Assembly: GCF_010730195.1 (NCBI RefSeq)
Contig: NZ_AP022613.1
Location: forward strand, 5,642,001 to 5,706,000
DNA: 64,000 bases
Source of the DNA: Mycobacterium conspicuum
GTDB lineage: Bacteria > Actinomycetota > Actinomycetes > Mycobacteriales > Mycobacteriaceae
Direction of reading: 5' to 3'
Part shown: positions 51,920-61,124 of the stretch, piece after piece
Position numbering within the stretch: position 1 is the first letter of the stretch
Layout: each line of letters begins with the position of its first letter
Notes under the pieces: model-generated
Database searches by the model: none
What the model was told of the DNA's origin: nothing
What the model saw: the letters and a program-made list of their open reading frames with translations, nothing else
Position numbers and translations under genes: made by a program

Positions 51920-53842
51920 ATGACCGCCGTAAGCCTGCTGTCCCGAATCATCTTGCCGCGTCCGGGGGAACCGCTCGACGTGCGCAAGCTGTATTTGGAA
52001 GAGTCCACCACCAACGCCCGACGTGCGCATGCGACGAGCCGCACCTCGCTGGAGATCGGCAAGGAATCCGAGGTCTCGTTCGCCACGTATTTCAATGCCT
52101 TTCCGGCCAGCTACTGGCGGCGTTGGTCGATCTGTAAGTCGGTGGTGCTGCGGGTCGAGCTGACTGGAACGGGCCGCGTCGACCTGTACCGGACCAAGGC
52201 CACCGGGGTGCGAATCTCTGTGGAGGGCCGCCCGTTTGTCGGCACCGACGATCAGCCGACCGTCGTCGAAATCGAGGTGCCCCTCAGGTCGTTCGAGGAC
52301 GGCGGCTGGATCTGGTTCGACATCACCACCGACACCGCGGTCAGCCTGGTCAGCGGAGGTTGGTATGCGACCGAACCCGCTCCGGGTACGGCCAACATCG
52401 CGGTGGGGATCCCGACGTTCAACCGCCCCGGCGACTGTGTCAACGCGCTCGCCGATCTCACCGCAGATCCCTTGGTGGACAAGGTCATTGGTGCGGTGAT
52501 CGTTCCCGATCAGGGTACCCGCAAGGTGCGCGACCACCCGGACTTCCCGGCGGCGGCCGCCGGTCTCGGCAGTCGACTCTCCATCCACGACCAGCCCAAC
52601 CTCGGCGGTTCCGGTGGTTACAGCCGGGTGATGTACGAGGCGCTGAAAAACACCGACTGCCAACAGATTCTGTTCATGGACGACGACATCCGCATCGAGC
52701 CGGACACGATTCTGCGGGTGCTGGCGATGAACCGGTTCGCCAAGACGCCGATGCTGGTCGGCGGCCAGATGCTCAACCTGCAGGAGCCGTCGCACCTGCA
52801 CATCATGGGCGAGGTCGTCGACCAGTCGAACTTCATGTGGACCGCAGCGCCGCACGCCGAATACGACCACGACTTCGCCGAATTCCCGTTGAACGACAAG
52901 AACGAACGAAGCGCGCTGCTACACCGGCGCATCGACGTCGACTTCAACGGCTGGTGGACGTGCATGATCCCGCGCCAGGTCGCCGAGGAGATGGGGCAGC
53001 CGCTGCCGCTGTTCATCAAGTGGGACGACGCCGAATACGGTCTGCGGGCCGGCGAGCACGGCTACCCGACGGTCACGCTGCCCGGCGCCGCGATCTGGCA
53101 CATGGCCTGGAGCGACAAAGACGACGCGATCGACTGGCAGGCCTACTACCACCTGCGCAACCGGCTGGTGGTCGCGGCCATGCACTGGGATGGCGACGTC
53201 AGCGGTCTGGTCCGCAGTCACCTGAAGGCAACACTGAAACACCTTGCCTGCCTTGAATATTCAACCGTGGCAATCCAGAACAGGGCGATCGACGACTTCC
53301 TCGCCGGACCCGAACACATCTTTTCGATTCTGGAGTCGGCCCTGCCCGAGGTGCACCGGCTGCGCAAGGAATACCCGGACGCCGTCGTGCTACCGGCGGC
53401 GAGCGAACTGCCGGCGCCGGCGCGCATGTGCAAGGCGATGAAGCCGCCGGTGAACCCGGTGTCCATCAGCTACCGGCTGGCCCGCGGCATCCTGCACAAC
53501 CTGAAGCGCGCCGACCCGGAAGCTCACGAGCGCCCCGAGTTCAACGTGCCGACCCAGGACGCGCGCTGGTTCCGGTTGTGCACGGTCGACGGCGTCACCG
53601 TCACCACCGCCGACGGCTGCGGCGTGGTCTACCGCCAGCGCGACCGGCGCAAGATGTTCACGCTGCTGCTGCAGTCGCTGCGCCGGCAACGTCAACTCGC
53701 GAGCCGCTTCGACGAGATGCGCCGGGTGTACCGGGACGCGCTGCCCGTGCTGTCCAGCAAGCAAAAGTGGGAGACGGCGTTGTTGCCCGCGGGGCAGCTC
53801 TCAGCGGACGGCAAGACGGACGGCAAGCCCGGGCATGCCTGA
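51920..53842 (+). CDS. glfT2: Galactofuranosyltransferase GlfT2
   Basis: GlfT2 builds most of the galactan chain by alternate beta-1,5 and beta-1,6 galactofuranose addition. The 640-residue protein has an N-terminal beta-barrel domain (about 1-150), a GT-A domain (about 160-400) with GIPTFNRPGDCVNAL, QPNLGGSGGYSR and the metal-binding D254-D256 (FMDDDIRIEP), IKWDDAEYGLRA with the catalytic acid, and WHMAWSDKDD. A C-terminal helical domain completes it. A GGGGAGGAG site precedes the ATG. Its end overlaps the next start by eight bases. Confidence 0.96.
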   Translation: MTAVSLLSRIILPRPGEPLDVRKLYLEESTTNARRAHATSRTSLEIGKESEVSFATYFNAFPASYWRRWSICKSVVLRVELTGTGRVDLYRTKATGVRISVEGRPFVGTDDQPTVVEIEVPLRSFEDGGWIWFDITTDTAVSLVSGGWYATEPAPGTANIAVGIPTFNRPGDCVNALADLTADPLVDKVIGAVIVPDQGTRKVRDHPDFPAAAAGLGSRLSIHDQPNLGGSGGYSRVMYEALKNTDCQQILFMDDDIRIEPDTILRVLAMNRFAKTPMLVGGQMLNLQEPSHLHIMGEVVDQSNFMWTAAPHAEYDHDFAEFPLNDKNERSALLHRRIDVDFNGWWTCMIPRQVAEEMGQPLPLFIKWDDAEYGLRAGEHGYPTVTLPGAAIWHMAWSDKDDAIDWQAYYHLRNRLVVAAMHWDGDVSGLVRSHLKATLKHLACLEYSTVAIQNRAIDDFLAGPEHIFSILESALPEVHRLRKEYPDAVVLPAASELPAPARMCKAMKPPVNPVSISYRLARGILHNLKRADPEAHERPEFNVPTQDARWFRLCTVDGVTVTTADGCGVVYRQRDRRKMFTLLLQSLRRQRQLASRFDEMRRVYRDALPVLSSKQKWETALLPAGQLSADGKTDGKPGHA

Positions 53843-54368
53843 ACCCGAGCCGCCGCGCGGTGAGGTTGCCGCGATGGTTGCCGTCCAGTCGGCGCTGGCC
53901 GACCGCCCGGGCCTGCTGACCACGGCACGCGCGATGTCCCACTTCGGCGAGCACAGCATCGGTTGGGTCGCCGTGTCGCTGCTCGGCGCGCTGCTGATGC
54001 CGCGCCGCCGCGAGGAGTGGCTGCTGGCCGGCGCCGGCGCGTTCACCGCGCATGCGGCTGCCGTGCTGGTCAAGCGGGTGGTACGGCGCAAACGGCCGCA
54101 TCACCCGGCCGTCGCGGTGAACGTCGGCACACCCAGCCAGCTGAGCTTCCCGTCGGCGCACGCCACCTCCACCACGGCCGCGGCCCTCCTGATGGGCAGA
54201 GCCATTGGGGCCACCGGGTCGCCGTTACCCGTGTTGCTCGTTCCTCCGATGGCACTTTCGCGGATACTGCTGGGAGTGCACTATCCCAGCGACGTGGCCT
54301 TCGGCATCGGTCTCGGCGCCGCCGTCGCGGGGATCGCCGTCCGAACGCGAAAGTTGTGGCGCAGGTGA
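53835..54368 (+). CDS. PAP2-family phosphatase (Rv3807c-like)
   Basis: A 177-residue membrane phosphatase with all three PAP2 motifs: KRVVRRKRP, PSAHATS and SRILLGVHYPSD. Rv3807c is proposed to remove phosphate from decaprenylphosphoryl-5-phosphoribose, a step in making the arabinose donor. Its start overlaps the glfT2 stop by eight bases, and its stop overlaps the ubiA start (GTGA), so it is tightly co-translated with both. About four to five membrane segments are visible. Confidence 0.9.
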   Translation: MPEPEPPRGEVAAMVAVQSALADRPGLLTTARAMSHFGEHSIGWVAVSLLGALLMPRRREEWLLAGAGAFTAHAAAVLVKRVVRRKRPHHPAVAVNVGTPSQLSFPSAHATSTTAAALLMGRAIGATGSPLPVLLVPPMALSRILLGVHYPSDVAFGIGLGAAVAGIAVRTRKLWRR

Positions 54369-55297
54369 GTGAGGACTTGAACGAACACGTCAGCGAAGAG
54401 GTCCCCGTCAAACCCCCGGGGAACCTGATCGTCGGCGTGATCAAGGCGATCCGCCCGCGGCAATGGGTGAAAAACGTGCTCGTCCTGGCCGCGCCGCTGA
54501 GCGCGGCGGGCCGCGGTTACCACTACGAATACGGCCCGCTGGCAATCCAGGTGTTGGTGGCCTTCGTGGTGTTCAGCCTGGCCGCCTCGGCCATCTACCT
54601 GATCAACGACGTCCGCGACGTCGAGGCCGACCGCGAGCACCCCACCAAGCGGTATCGCCCCATCGCCGCGGGCGTGGTGCCCGAATGGCTGGCCTACACC
54701 CTGGCCGTCGTGCTCGCCGTGGCCTCACTCGGTCTGGCCTGGTGGCTCAAGCCGAACCTCGCCGTGGTGATGGCGATCTACATCGCTATGCAATTGGGCT
54801 ACTGCTTCGGCCTGAAACACCAAGCGGTGATGGACATCTGCTTCGTGTCGTCGGGATTTTTGCTGCGCGCCATCGCCGGGGGCGCGGCCACCGATACCCG
54901 GCTGTCGCAGTGGTTCCTGCTCGTCATGGCGTTCGGGTCGCTGTTCATGGCGGCCGGCAAGCGGTATGCCGAGCTGCAGCTGTCCGAGCGCACCGGCGCG
55001 GCCATCCGCAAGGCGCTGGAAAGCTACACAGGGACCTACCTGCGCTTCGTCTGGACGCTGTCGGCCACCGCGGTGGTGATGTGTTACGGGCTGTGGGCCT
55101 TCGAGCGTGACCATGGGTCGGCGGGCTGGTTCTCGGTGTCGATGGTTCCGTGGACCATCGCGATCCTGCGCTACGCGGTCGACGTCGACGGCGGGCTGGC
55201 CGGGGAACCCGAAGACATCGCGCTACGTGACCGGGTCTTGCAGCTGCTCGCGGTGGCGTGGATCGGAACACTTGGTGCCGCTGTTGCCTTCGGCTAG
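54365..55297 (+). CDS. ubiA: Decaprenyl-phosphate phosphoribosyltransferase (UbiA)
   Basis: This enzyme joins phosphoribose to decaprenyl phosphate, the first step to decaprenylphosphoryl-arabinose. The 310-residue UbiA-family protein has eight to nine membrane segments and the Asp-rich motif NDVRDVEADREHPTKR (about 78-93); the second motif DVDGGLAGEPEDIALRDR is near 265. It matches M. tuberculosis Rv3806c. The GTG start overlaps the phosphatase stop by four bases, and its own end overlaps the proposed aftB start. Confidence 0.95.
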   Translation: MSEDLNEHVSEEVPVKPPGNLIVGVIKAIRPRQWVKNVLVLAAPLSAAGRGYHYEYGPLAIQVLVAFVVFSLAASAIYLINDVRDVEADREHPTKRYRPIAAGVVPEWLAYTLAVVLAVASLGLAWWLKPNLAVVMAIYIAMQLGYCFGLKHQAVMDICFVSSGFLLRAIAGGAATDTRLSQWFLLVMAFGSLFMAAGKRYAELQLSERTGAAIRKALESYTGTYLRFVWTLSATAVVMCYGLWAFERDHGSAGWFSVSMVPWTIAILRYAVDVDGGLAGEPEDIALRDRVLQLLAVAWIGTLGAAVAFG

Positions 55298-57254
55298 TCC
55301 CAACCTCGCCGCGCCTTTTGGGGCCCTGACTTTCCGGCCTTTTCGCCGTGCGCCGCGGCTGGCCCGGTTCGCGTTTCCCTATCAGCGGACGGTTCGAATC
55401 AGCCTGTGGCTGAGCGTGTTTGTGGTTGTCGTGCTGTTCGGTTGGGGTAGCTGGCAACGGCGCTGGATCGCCGACGACGGGCTGATCGTGCTGCGGACCG
55501 TGCGAAATCTGTTGGCCGGCAACGGACCGGTGTTCAACCAGGGCGAGCGGGTGGAGGCCAACACGTCCACCGCATGGACGTACCTGATGTACGTGGGAAG
55601 CTGGATCGGCGGGCCGCTGCGGATGGAGTACGTGGCGCTGGCCCTGGCGCTGACGCTGTCCCTGCTGGGCGTGGCGCTGCTCATGCTGGGTGCGGGCCGG
55701 CTGTACGCCCCCAGCCTGCGGGGACGCAAGGCGATCCTGCTGCCCGCCGGCGCGCTGGTCTACATCGCGCTGCCACCCGCGCGTGACTTCGCCACATCCG
55801 GTCTGGAGAGCGGCCTGACTCTGGCGTATCTGGGTTTGCTGTGGTGGATGATGGTGTGTTGGTCGCAGCCGCTGCGAACCCGGCCGGACAGCCGCGCGTT
55901 CCTCGGTGCCCTCGCCGTCGTCGCGGGGTTGTCCGTGCTGGTCCGGCCCGACTTGGCGCTGATGGGCGGGCTGGCGCTGATCATGATGCTCATCGCTGCC
56001 CGGACCTGGCGCAATCGCGTGCTCATCGTGGTGGCCGGGGGGTTCCTGCCGGTTGCCTACGAGATCTTCCGGATGGGCTACTACGGCCTGTTGGTGCCGG
56101 GCACCGCCCTGGCCAAGGACGCGGCCGGGGACAAGTGGTCGCAAGGCATGATCTACCTCGCGAATTTCACCGGGCCTTACGCGCTGTGGGCGCCGGTAGT
56201 TCTGCTGGTCGCGGTGGGCATCTTGGTGACGGTGGTCCGTCGTCGGCCGTCGTTCGTACGCCCGATGGAGTCCCCCAACTACGGCCGACTGGCGCGCGCG
56301 GTGCAAAGCCCCCCGGCCGCGGTGGCCTTTGTGCTGTTCAGTGGCCTGGTGCAGGCACTCTACTGGATCCGTCAGGGCGGCGACTTCATGCACGCGCGGG
56401 TGTTGTTGGCGCCGCTGTTCTGTTTGCTGGCCCCGGTGGCCGTGATCCCGGTGGCCATCCCGGACGGCGAGAAATATTCGCGCGAGACGAGCCTTTGGCT
56501 GGCCGGCGCCACCACCCTGCTGTGGCTGGGCATCGCGGGCTGGTCGTTGTGGGCGGCGAACTCGCCCGGCATGGGTGACGACGCCACCCGCGTCACCTAC
56601 TCCGGCATCGTGGACGAACGCCGCTTCTACGCGCAGGCCACCGGCCACGCGCATCCGCTGACCGCCGCCGACTACCTGGACTACCCGAGGATGGCGGCGA
56701 TCCTGACCGCGCTCGACAACACCCCCGACGGAGCCTTGCTGTTGCCGTCGGGCAATTACAACCAGTGGGACCTGGTCCCGATGATCCCGCCGCCCCCGGG
56801 AAGCCGTCAAAAGCCTGAGCACGCAGTGTTTTTCACCAACCTCGGCATGGTGGGCATGAACGTCGGACTCGATGTCAGGGTGATCGACCAGATCGGGCTG
56901 GCGAACCCGATCGCCGCGCACACCGAGCGCCTCAAGCACGGACGGATCGGCCATGACAAAAACCTCTTCCCGGACTGGGTCATCGCCGACGGCCCCTGGG
57001 TGAAGTGGCCCCCGGGCATACCCGGTTACCTGGACCAGGCCTGGGTCGCGCAGGCGGTGGCGGCCCTCAAATGCCCCGAGACGACGGCGGTGCTGAGCTC
57101 GGTGCGCGCCCCGATGACCCCGCACCGGTTCGTGTCCAACTTGGTGAATTCGTTTCGATTCACCGGTTACCGCATCGATCGCGTCCCGCTCTACGAACTC
57201 GCCCGGTGCGGGCTGCCGGTGCCGGACGTGCCCCCCGCTCCTCCCCGCGAGTGA
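55275..57254 (+). CDS. aftB: Arabinofuranosyltransferase AftB
   Basis: AftB caps arabinan with terminal beta-1,2-arabinofuranose. The protein has the GT-C catalytic pair D67-D68 (RWIADDGLIV) after the first membrane segment, about ten segments in all, and a soluble C-terminal domain from about residue 420 (GMGDDATRVTYSGIVDERRF). From GTG 55275 it is 659 residues, some 30 longer than M. tuberculosis AftB; no good start is seen closer to the first segment, so the start is uncertain. It overlaps the ubiA end by 23 bases and closes the operon. Confidence 0.9.
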   Translation: MPLLPSASPNLAAPFGALTFRPFRRAPRLARFAFPYQRTVRISLWLSVFVVVVLFGWGSWQRRWIADDGLIVLRTVRNLLAGNGPVFNQGERVEANTSTAWTYLMYVGSWIGGPLRMEYVALALALTLSLLGVALLMLGAGRLYAPSLRGRKAILLPAGALVYIALPPARDFATSGLESGLTLAYLGLLWWMMVCWSQPLRTRPDSRAFLGALAVVAGLSVLVRPDLALMGGLALIMMLIAARTWRNRVLIVVAGGFLPVAYEIFRMGYYGLLVPGTALAKDAAGDKWSQGMIYLANFTGPYALWAPVVLLVAVGILVTVVRRRPSFVRPMESPNYGRLARAVQSPPAAVAFVLFSGLVQALYWIRQGGDFMHARVLLAPLFCLLAPVAVIPVAIPDGEKYSRETSLWLAGATTLLWLGIAGWSLWAANSPGMGDDATRVTYSGIVDERRFYAQATGHAHPLTAADYLDYPRMAAILTALDNTPDGALLLPSGNYNQWDLVPMIPPPPGSRQKPEHAVFFTNLGMVGMNVGLDVRVIDQIGLANPIAAHTERLKHGRIGHDKNLFPDWVIADGPWVKWPPGIPGYLDQAWVAQAVAALKCPETTAVLSSVRAPMTPHRFVSNLVNSFRFTGYRIDRVPLYELARCGLPVPDVPPAPPRE

Positions 57255-57580
57255 CCGGTTCTGGTACGGGTGCCGAAAAAATCACAGTCGCGGTTTGGCG
57301 CGCGCGATTCCCAGACACTGACAGCAAAGTCACAACCAAGCGCTCACCAGCGGGCGGCCATGCCTCGGCACATGCGAAAACGGCCGCATTCGGCGCCCCG
57401 CCGAGCGCGAAAAGCGCTGTGAATTACCGCCTCAGCGACGCGCTCGATGAGAGCCCGGGGGCAAAGATGTGATTGACTACACGGGCACTGCCGCGCCGGA
57501 CGTGTGCAGTCGAAAAACCCACTAAGCCCAGAAGACGCTTTCGTGCGTGTGCTGCGGCCGAAAGGATGAGGAAGCAAAGC
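57255..57580. promoter_or_regulatory. Upstream region of fbpA
   Basis: A 326-base gap with no gene seen. It should hold the fbpA promoter. An AGGATGAGGA ribosome binding region ends shortly before the fbpA ATG. No clear palindrome or repeat stands out. Confidence 0.4.
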
Positions 57581-58624
57581 ATGAAACTTGTTGACAGGTT
57601 TCGCGGCGCCGTAGCGGTTATGCCGCGCCGGCTCGCGGTGGGTGCCGTGGGAGCGGCTCTGCTGTCGGGTCTGATCGGCGTCGTGGGGGGCTCGGCGACC
57701 GCTGGGGCGTTCTCTCGCCCGGGCCTGCCGGTGGAATACCTGCAGGTGCCTTCCGCGGCCATGGGCCGCGACATCAAGGTGCAGTTCCAAAGCGGCGGTA
57801 ACAACTCGCCCGCGCTGTACCTGCTCGACGGAATGCGGGCGCAGGACGACTTCAACGGGTGGGACATCAACACCCCGGCGTTCGAGTGGTACTACCAGTC
57901 CGGCATCTCGGTCGCCATGCCGGTCGGTGGGCAGTCCAGCTTCTACTCCGACTGGTACAAGCCCGCCTGCGGCAAGGCCGGCTGCACCACCTACAAGTGG
58001 GAGACCTTCCTGACCAGTGAGCTGCCCGCCTACCTGGCGTCGCAGCGGCAGGTCAAGCCGACCGGCAGCGCCGTGGTCGGCCTGTCGATGGCCGGTTCGT
58101 CGGCCCTGATCTTGGCGGCGTTCCACCCCGACCAGTTCATCTACGCCGGCTCGCTGTCGGCGCTGCTGGACCCGTCGCAGGGCATGGGCCCAACGCTGAT
58201 CGGCCTGGCCATGGGCGACGCGGGCGGCTACAAGACCGCCGACATGTGGGGCCCGAAGGAGGACCCGGCATGGCAGCGCAACGACCCGTCGTTGCAGGTC
58301 GGCAAGCTGGTCGCGAACAACACCCGCATCTGGGTGTACTGCGGCAACGGCAAGCCGTCGGACCTCGGCGGCGACAACCTGCCCGCCAAGTTCCTGGAGG
58401 GCTTCGTCCGGACCAGCAACCTGAAGTTCCAGGACGCGTACAACGCCGCCGGTGGTCACAACGCGGTGTTCAACTTCGACGCCAACGGCACGCACGACTG
58501 GCCGTACTGGGGCGCGCAGGTCAACGCGATGAAGCCTGAGCTGCAGCGGGTGCTGGGCGCCACGCCCGGCAACGGCCCCACCACCGCTCCGGGCGCCAAC
58601 CCGGCCGGCAACCAGGGCCAGTAA
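57581..58624 (+). CDS. fbpA: Antigen 85A mycolyltransferase
   Basis: Antigen 85A moves mycolate between trehalose monomycolate and arabinogalactan or trehalose. The 347-residue protein has a signal peptide of about 43 residues ending ATAGA before FSRPGLPVEYLQVPS. The nucleophile is S169 (GLSMAGSS; S126 in the mature form), with the Glu and His of the triad in later blocks (WVYCGNG, WPYWGAQ). Mature-region motifs LLDGMRAQDDFNGWDIN and the fibronectin-binding stretch are kept. The C-terminal tail is Pro/Gly/Asn-rich. ATG 57581 is the start; a hairpin terminator follows. Confidence 0.95.
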   Translation: MKLVDRFRGAVAVMPRRLAVGAVGAALLSGLIGVVGGSATAGAFSRPGLPVEYLQVPSAAMGRDIKVQFQSGGNNSPALYLLDGMRAQDDFNGWDINTPAFEWYYQSGISVAMPVGGQSSFYSDWYKPACGKAGCTTYKWETFLTSELPAYLASQRQVKPTGSAVVGLSMAGSSALILAAFHPDQFIYAGSLSALLDPSQGMGPTLIGLAMGDAGGYKTADMWGPKEDPAWQRNDPSLQVGKLVANNTRIWVYCGNGKPSDLGGDNLPAKFLEGFVRTSNLKFQDAYNAAGGHNAVFNFDANGTHDWPYWGAQVNAMKPELQRVLGATPGNGPTTAPGANPAGNQGQ

Positions 58625-58650
58625 GCACCTGGCCTGAACAATCAACTGGC

Positions 58651-58676
58651 GGCGGCGACCCATCCGGGTCGTCGCC
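58651..58676 (+). terminator. Hairpin terminator of fbpA
   Basis: GGCGGCGACCC (58651-58661) and GGGTCGTCGCC (58666-58676) form an 11-base stem with one mismatch and loop ATCC, 26 bases after the fbpA stop. A TTTT follows about ten bases later. Confidence 0.7.
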
Positions 58677-58795
58677 GTCAGTCGTTTTCGCGCGTCCGCG
58701 GGCGACGGGGTTCACTACCCGGCCGTCTCTGCCTGTTGGAACCGGCCCTGACCTTGGATAGTGTTCTTCACAGCTATCCACGAGGGAGGTTAGGC

Positions 58796-59710
58796 ATGAG
58801 CGGTGTACGGGCTCTGTCGGCGGTCCTACGGGTGCTGTGCGCCGCCGCACTGTCGATCGCGGTGGGCGGTGTCACGGTCACGACAGCCAACCCGGGCAAA
58901 GCCCGCGCCGCGGGCTACGAAACCCTGATGGTGCCGTCGGGCGCGATGGGCCGCGAGATCCCGGTGGCCTTCCTGGCCGGCGGGCCGCACGCGGTGGTCC
59001 TGCTGGACGCCTTCGATGCCGGACCCGATGTCAGCAACTGGGTGACCGCAGGCAACGCGATGAACACGCTGGCCGGCAAGGGGATCTCGGTGGCGGCGCC
59101 GGCCGGTGGTGCCTACAGCATGTACACCAACTGGGAACAGGACGGCAGCAAGCAGTGGGAGACCTTCCTGTCCCAGGAGCTGCCCGATTGGCTGGCCGCC
59201 AACCGCGGCCTGGCGCCGGGCGGCCATGCCGTCGTCGGCGCCGCCCAGGGCGGGTATGGCGCGATGGCGCTGGCCTGCTTCCATCCCGATCGGTACGGCT
59301 TCGCCGGCTCGCTCTCCGGCTTCCTGTACCCGTCGGACACCTCGGTGAACGGGGCGATCACGGCGGGCATGCAGCAGTTCGGTGGGGTAAACACCCAAGC
59401 GATGTGGGGCGCGGCGCAGCTGGGCCGGTGGAAATGGCACGACCCGTGGGTCCATGCCGACCTGCTCGCGGCGAACAACAGCCGCATCTGGGTGTGGAGC
59501 CCGAAGACCGGCGCGGCCAGCGATCCCGCCGCCATGATCGGCCAGTCGGAAACCGCGATGGGCACCAACCTGACCTTCTACCAGCAGTACCGCAACGTCG
59601 GCGGGCACAACGGCCACTTCGACTTCCCCGGTGGCGGAGACAACGGCTGGGGCTCGTGGGGCGGGCAGCTGGGCGCCATGTCGGGCGACATCGTCGGCGC
59701 CATCCGCTAG
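58796..59710 (+). CDS. fbpD: MPT51/FbpD, non-catalytic antigen 85 relative
   Basis: A 304-residue secreted member of the antigen 85 family with a signal peptide to about residue 38 (ARA before AGYETLMVPS). The nucleophile elbow reads GAAQGGYGAM: the active Ser is Ala, so it has no mycolyltransferase activity of the usual kind. It matches M. tuberculosis MPT51 (299 residues). It is thought to bind wall or host matrix components. ATG 58796 has a GGGAGG site. It lies between fbpA and the Rv3802-like gene. Confidence 0.93.
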   Translation: MSGVRALSAVLRVLCAAALSIAVGGVTVTTANPGKARAAGYETLMVPSGAMGREIPVAFLAGGPHAVVLLDAFDAGPDVSNWVTAGNAMNTLAGKGISVAAPAGGAYSMYTNWEQDGSKQWETFLSQELPDWLAANRGLAPGGHAVVGAAQGGYGAMALACFHPDRYGFAGSLSGFLYPSDTSVNGAITAGMQQFGGVNTQAMWGAAQLGRWKWHDPWVHADLLAANNSRIWVWSPKTGAASDPAAMIGQSETAMGTNLTFYQQYRNVGGHNGHFDFPGGGDNGWGSWGGQLGAMSGDIVGAIR

Positions 59711-59838
59711 CGGCGATCGCAGCGCGATCAGAGGCCAAATCGGTCCTCAGGGTGCACATACCTCGAGCCGGTACCGTGTAGTCGAGTGCAGCAGAGGGCT
59801 GCGACCTACCGACTCTGCTAGCAGGAGACCGCACAGTT

Positions 59839-60873
59839 ATGGCCAAGAAGGCCAAATCTTCCGTGAAAACCAGCAACGCTGGTCGTCAACGTCACCGAGT
59901 TCTCGCCTGGGTCGCGGCCGGCTCGATGGCCGTCGTCGTCGGACTGGTCATCTTCGCCGTGGTGGTCATGCTGCGCAGCCCAGAAACGCCGCCGAGCGCG
60001 GTGCCCGGGGCCGTGCCCCCGACCTCTGGCTCCTCGCACCCGCACAAGCCCCGGCCCGCCTCGCAGGACGCGTCGTGCCCGGATGTGCTGCTGGTCGACG
60101 TTCCCGGTACCTGGGAATCGTCGCTGCAGGACAGCCCGCTCACTCCGATGCAATTCCCGAACGCGTTGCTGCACAACGTGACCGCCACGCTCGGCCAGCA
60201 GTTCCCGTCGTCGCGCGTGCAGACGTTCACGACTCCCTACACGGCGCAGTTTCACAATCCGCTGAGCTCCGACCAGCAGATGTCCTACAACGACAGCCGA
60301 GCGGAGGGCACCCGCGCGACCGTCCAAGAGATGACCGACATGAACAACAAGTGCCCGCTGACCAGCTACGTCCTGATGGGCTTTTCGCAGGGCGCGGTGA
60401 TCGCCGGTGACATCGCCAGCGACATCGGCAACGGGCGCGGACCCGTCGATGACGACCTGGTCCTCGGTGTGACGCTGATCGCCGACGGCCGGCGCGAGCC
60501 GGGGGTGGGCAAGGTGATCGGGCCCGATCCGCCGGGGGAGGGCGCCGAGATCACCCTGCACGAGGTGCCGATCCTGTCCGGGATGGGTTTGACGATGACC
60601 GGTCCGCGGCCGGGCGGCTTCGGCGCGCTGGACGGCAAGACCAACGAGATCTGCGCGCCCGGCGACCTGATCTGTGCCGCCCCGGCCGAGGCGTTCAACA
60701 TCGCCAACCTGTCCAACACGCTGAGCACACTGGCCGGCAACGGGGGCCAGCCGATCCACGCGTTGTACGCCACTCCGCAGTTTTGGAACCTCGACGGGAC
60801 GCCGGCGCCCGATTGGACGCTGAACTGGGCACACGGGCTCATCGACGGCGCACCGCATCCCAAACACGGATGA
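59839..60873 (+). CDS. Cutinase-like (phospho)lipase/thioesterase (Rv3802c-like)
   Basis: Rv3802 is an essential envelope enzyme with phospholipase and thioesterase activity, linked to mycolate metabolism. The 344-residue protein has a basic N-terminus, a membrane anchor at about 21-46 (VLAWVAAGSMAVVVGLVIFA), a Pro-rich linker, and a cutinase domain with S183 in MGFSQGAV, Asp in APGDLIC and His in WAHGLIDG. The Cys residues for cutinase disulfides are kept (ASCPD, NKCPL, EICAPGDLIC). It lies just before fadD32-pks13, as in other mycobacteria. Confidence 0.92.
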   Translation: MAKKAKSSVKTSNAGRQRHRVLAWVAAGSMAVVVGLVIFAVVVMLRSPETPPSAVPGAVPPTSGSSHPHKPRPASQDASCPDVLLVDVPGTWESSLQDSPLTPMQFPNALLHNVTATLGQQFPSSRVQTFTTPYTAQFHNPLSSDQQMSYNDSRAEGTRATVQEMTDMNNKCPLTSYVLMGFSQGAVIAGDIASDIGNGRGPVDDDLVLGVTLIADGRREPGVGKVIGPDPPGEGAEITLHEVPILSGMGLTMTGPRPGGFGALDGKTNEICAPGDLICAAPAEAFNIANLSNTLSTLAGNGGQPIHALYATPQFWNLDGTPAPDWTLNWAHGLIDGAPHPKHG

Positions 60874-61124
60874 ACCGCGCTTACTGGGCGGCGGGACACA
60901 GCTCGCAGTACCCGGATAGTGACCGTATCGGCGGTACCTTGTGATTTGGTCTGCCGCGCGGCGCGCCTTAACATTAAGAGAAAAGTAAGAGCATACGAGT
61001 AGTGTGTGTTGACCCGATCGGGTCGCGGCTCGCGCAGGGTGGGTAGCCGAGCCAACCGAAGATAACCGTCGGCCTAAGCAGGCTGGGCCGATCGAGATGT
61101 TGCGTGATAGCAGGAGAGGGCGGA

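Noticed and set aside
54945..57125. Long minus-strand frame opposite aftB (about 726 codons)
   Set aside because: Low-complexity Arg/Gln/His text, antisense to a clearly recognised membrane glycosyltransferase; no start signal or family.
58796..59710. Broken antigen 85 gene because the catalytic Ser is missing
   Set aside because: The whole frame is intact and the Ala at the nucleophile position is the known state of MPT51, so it is not a pseudogene.
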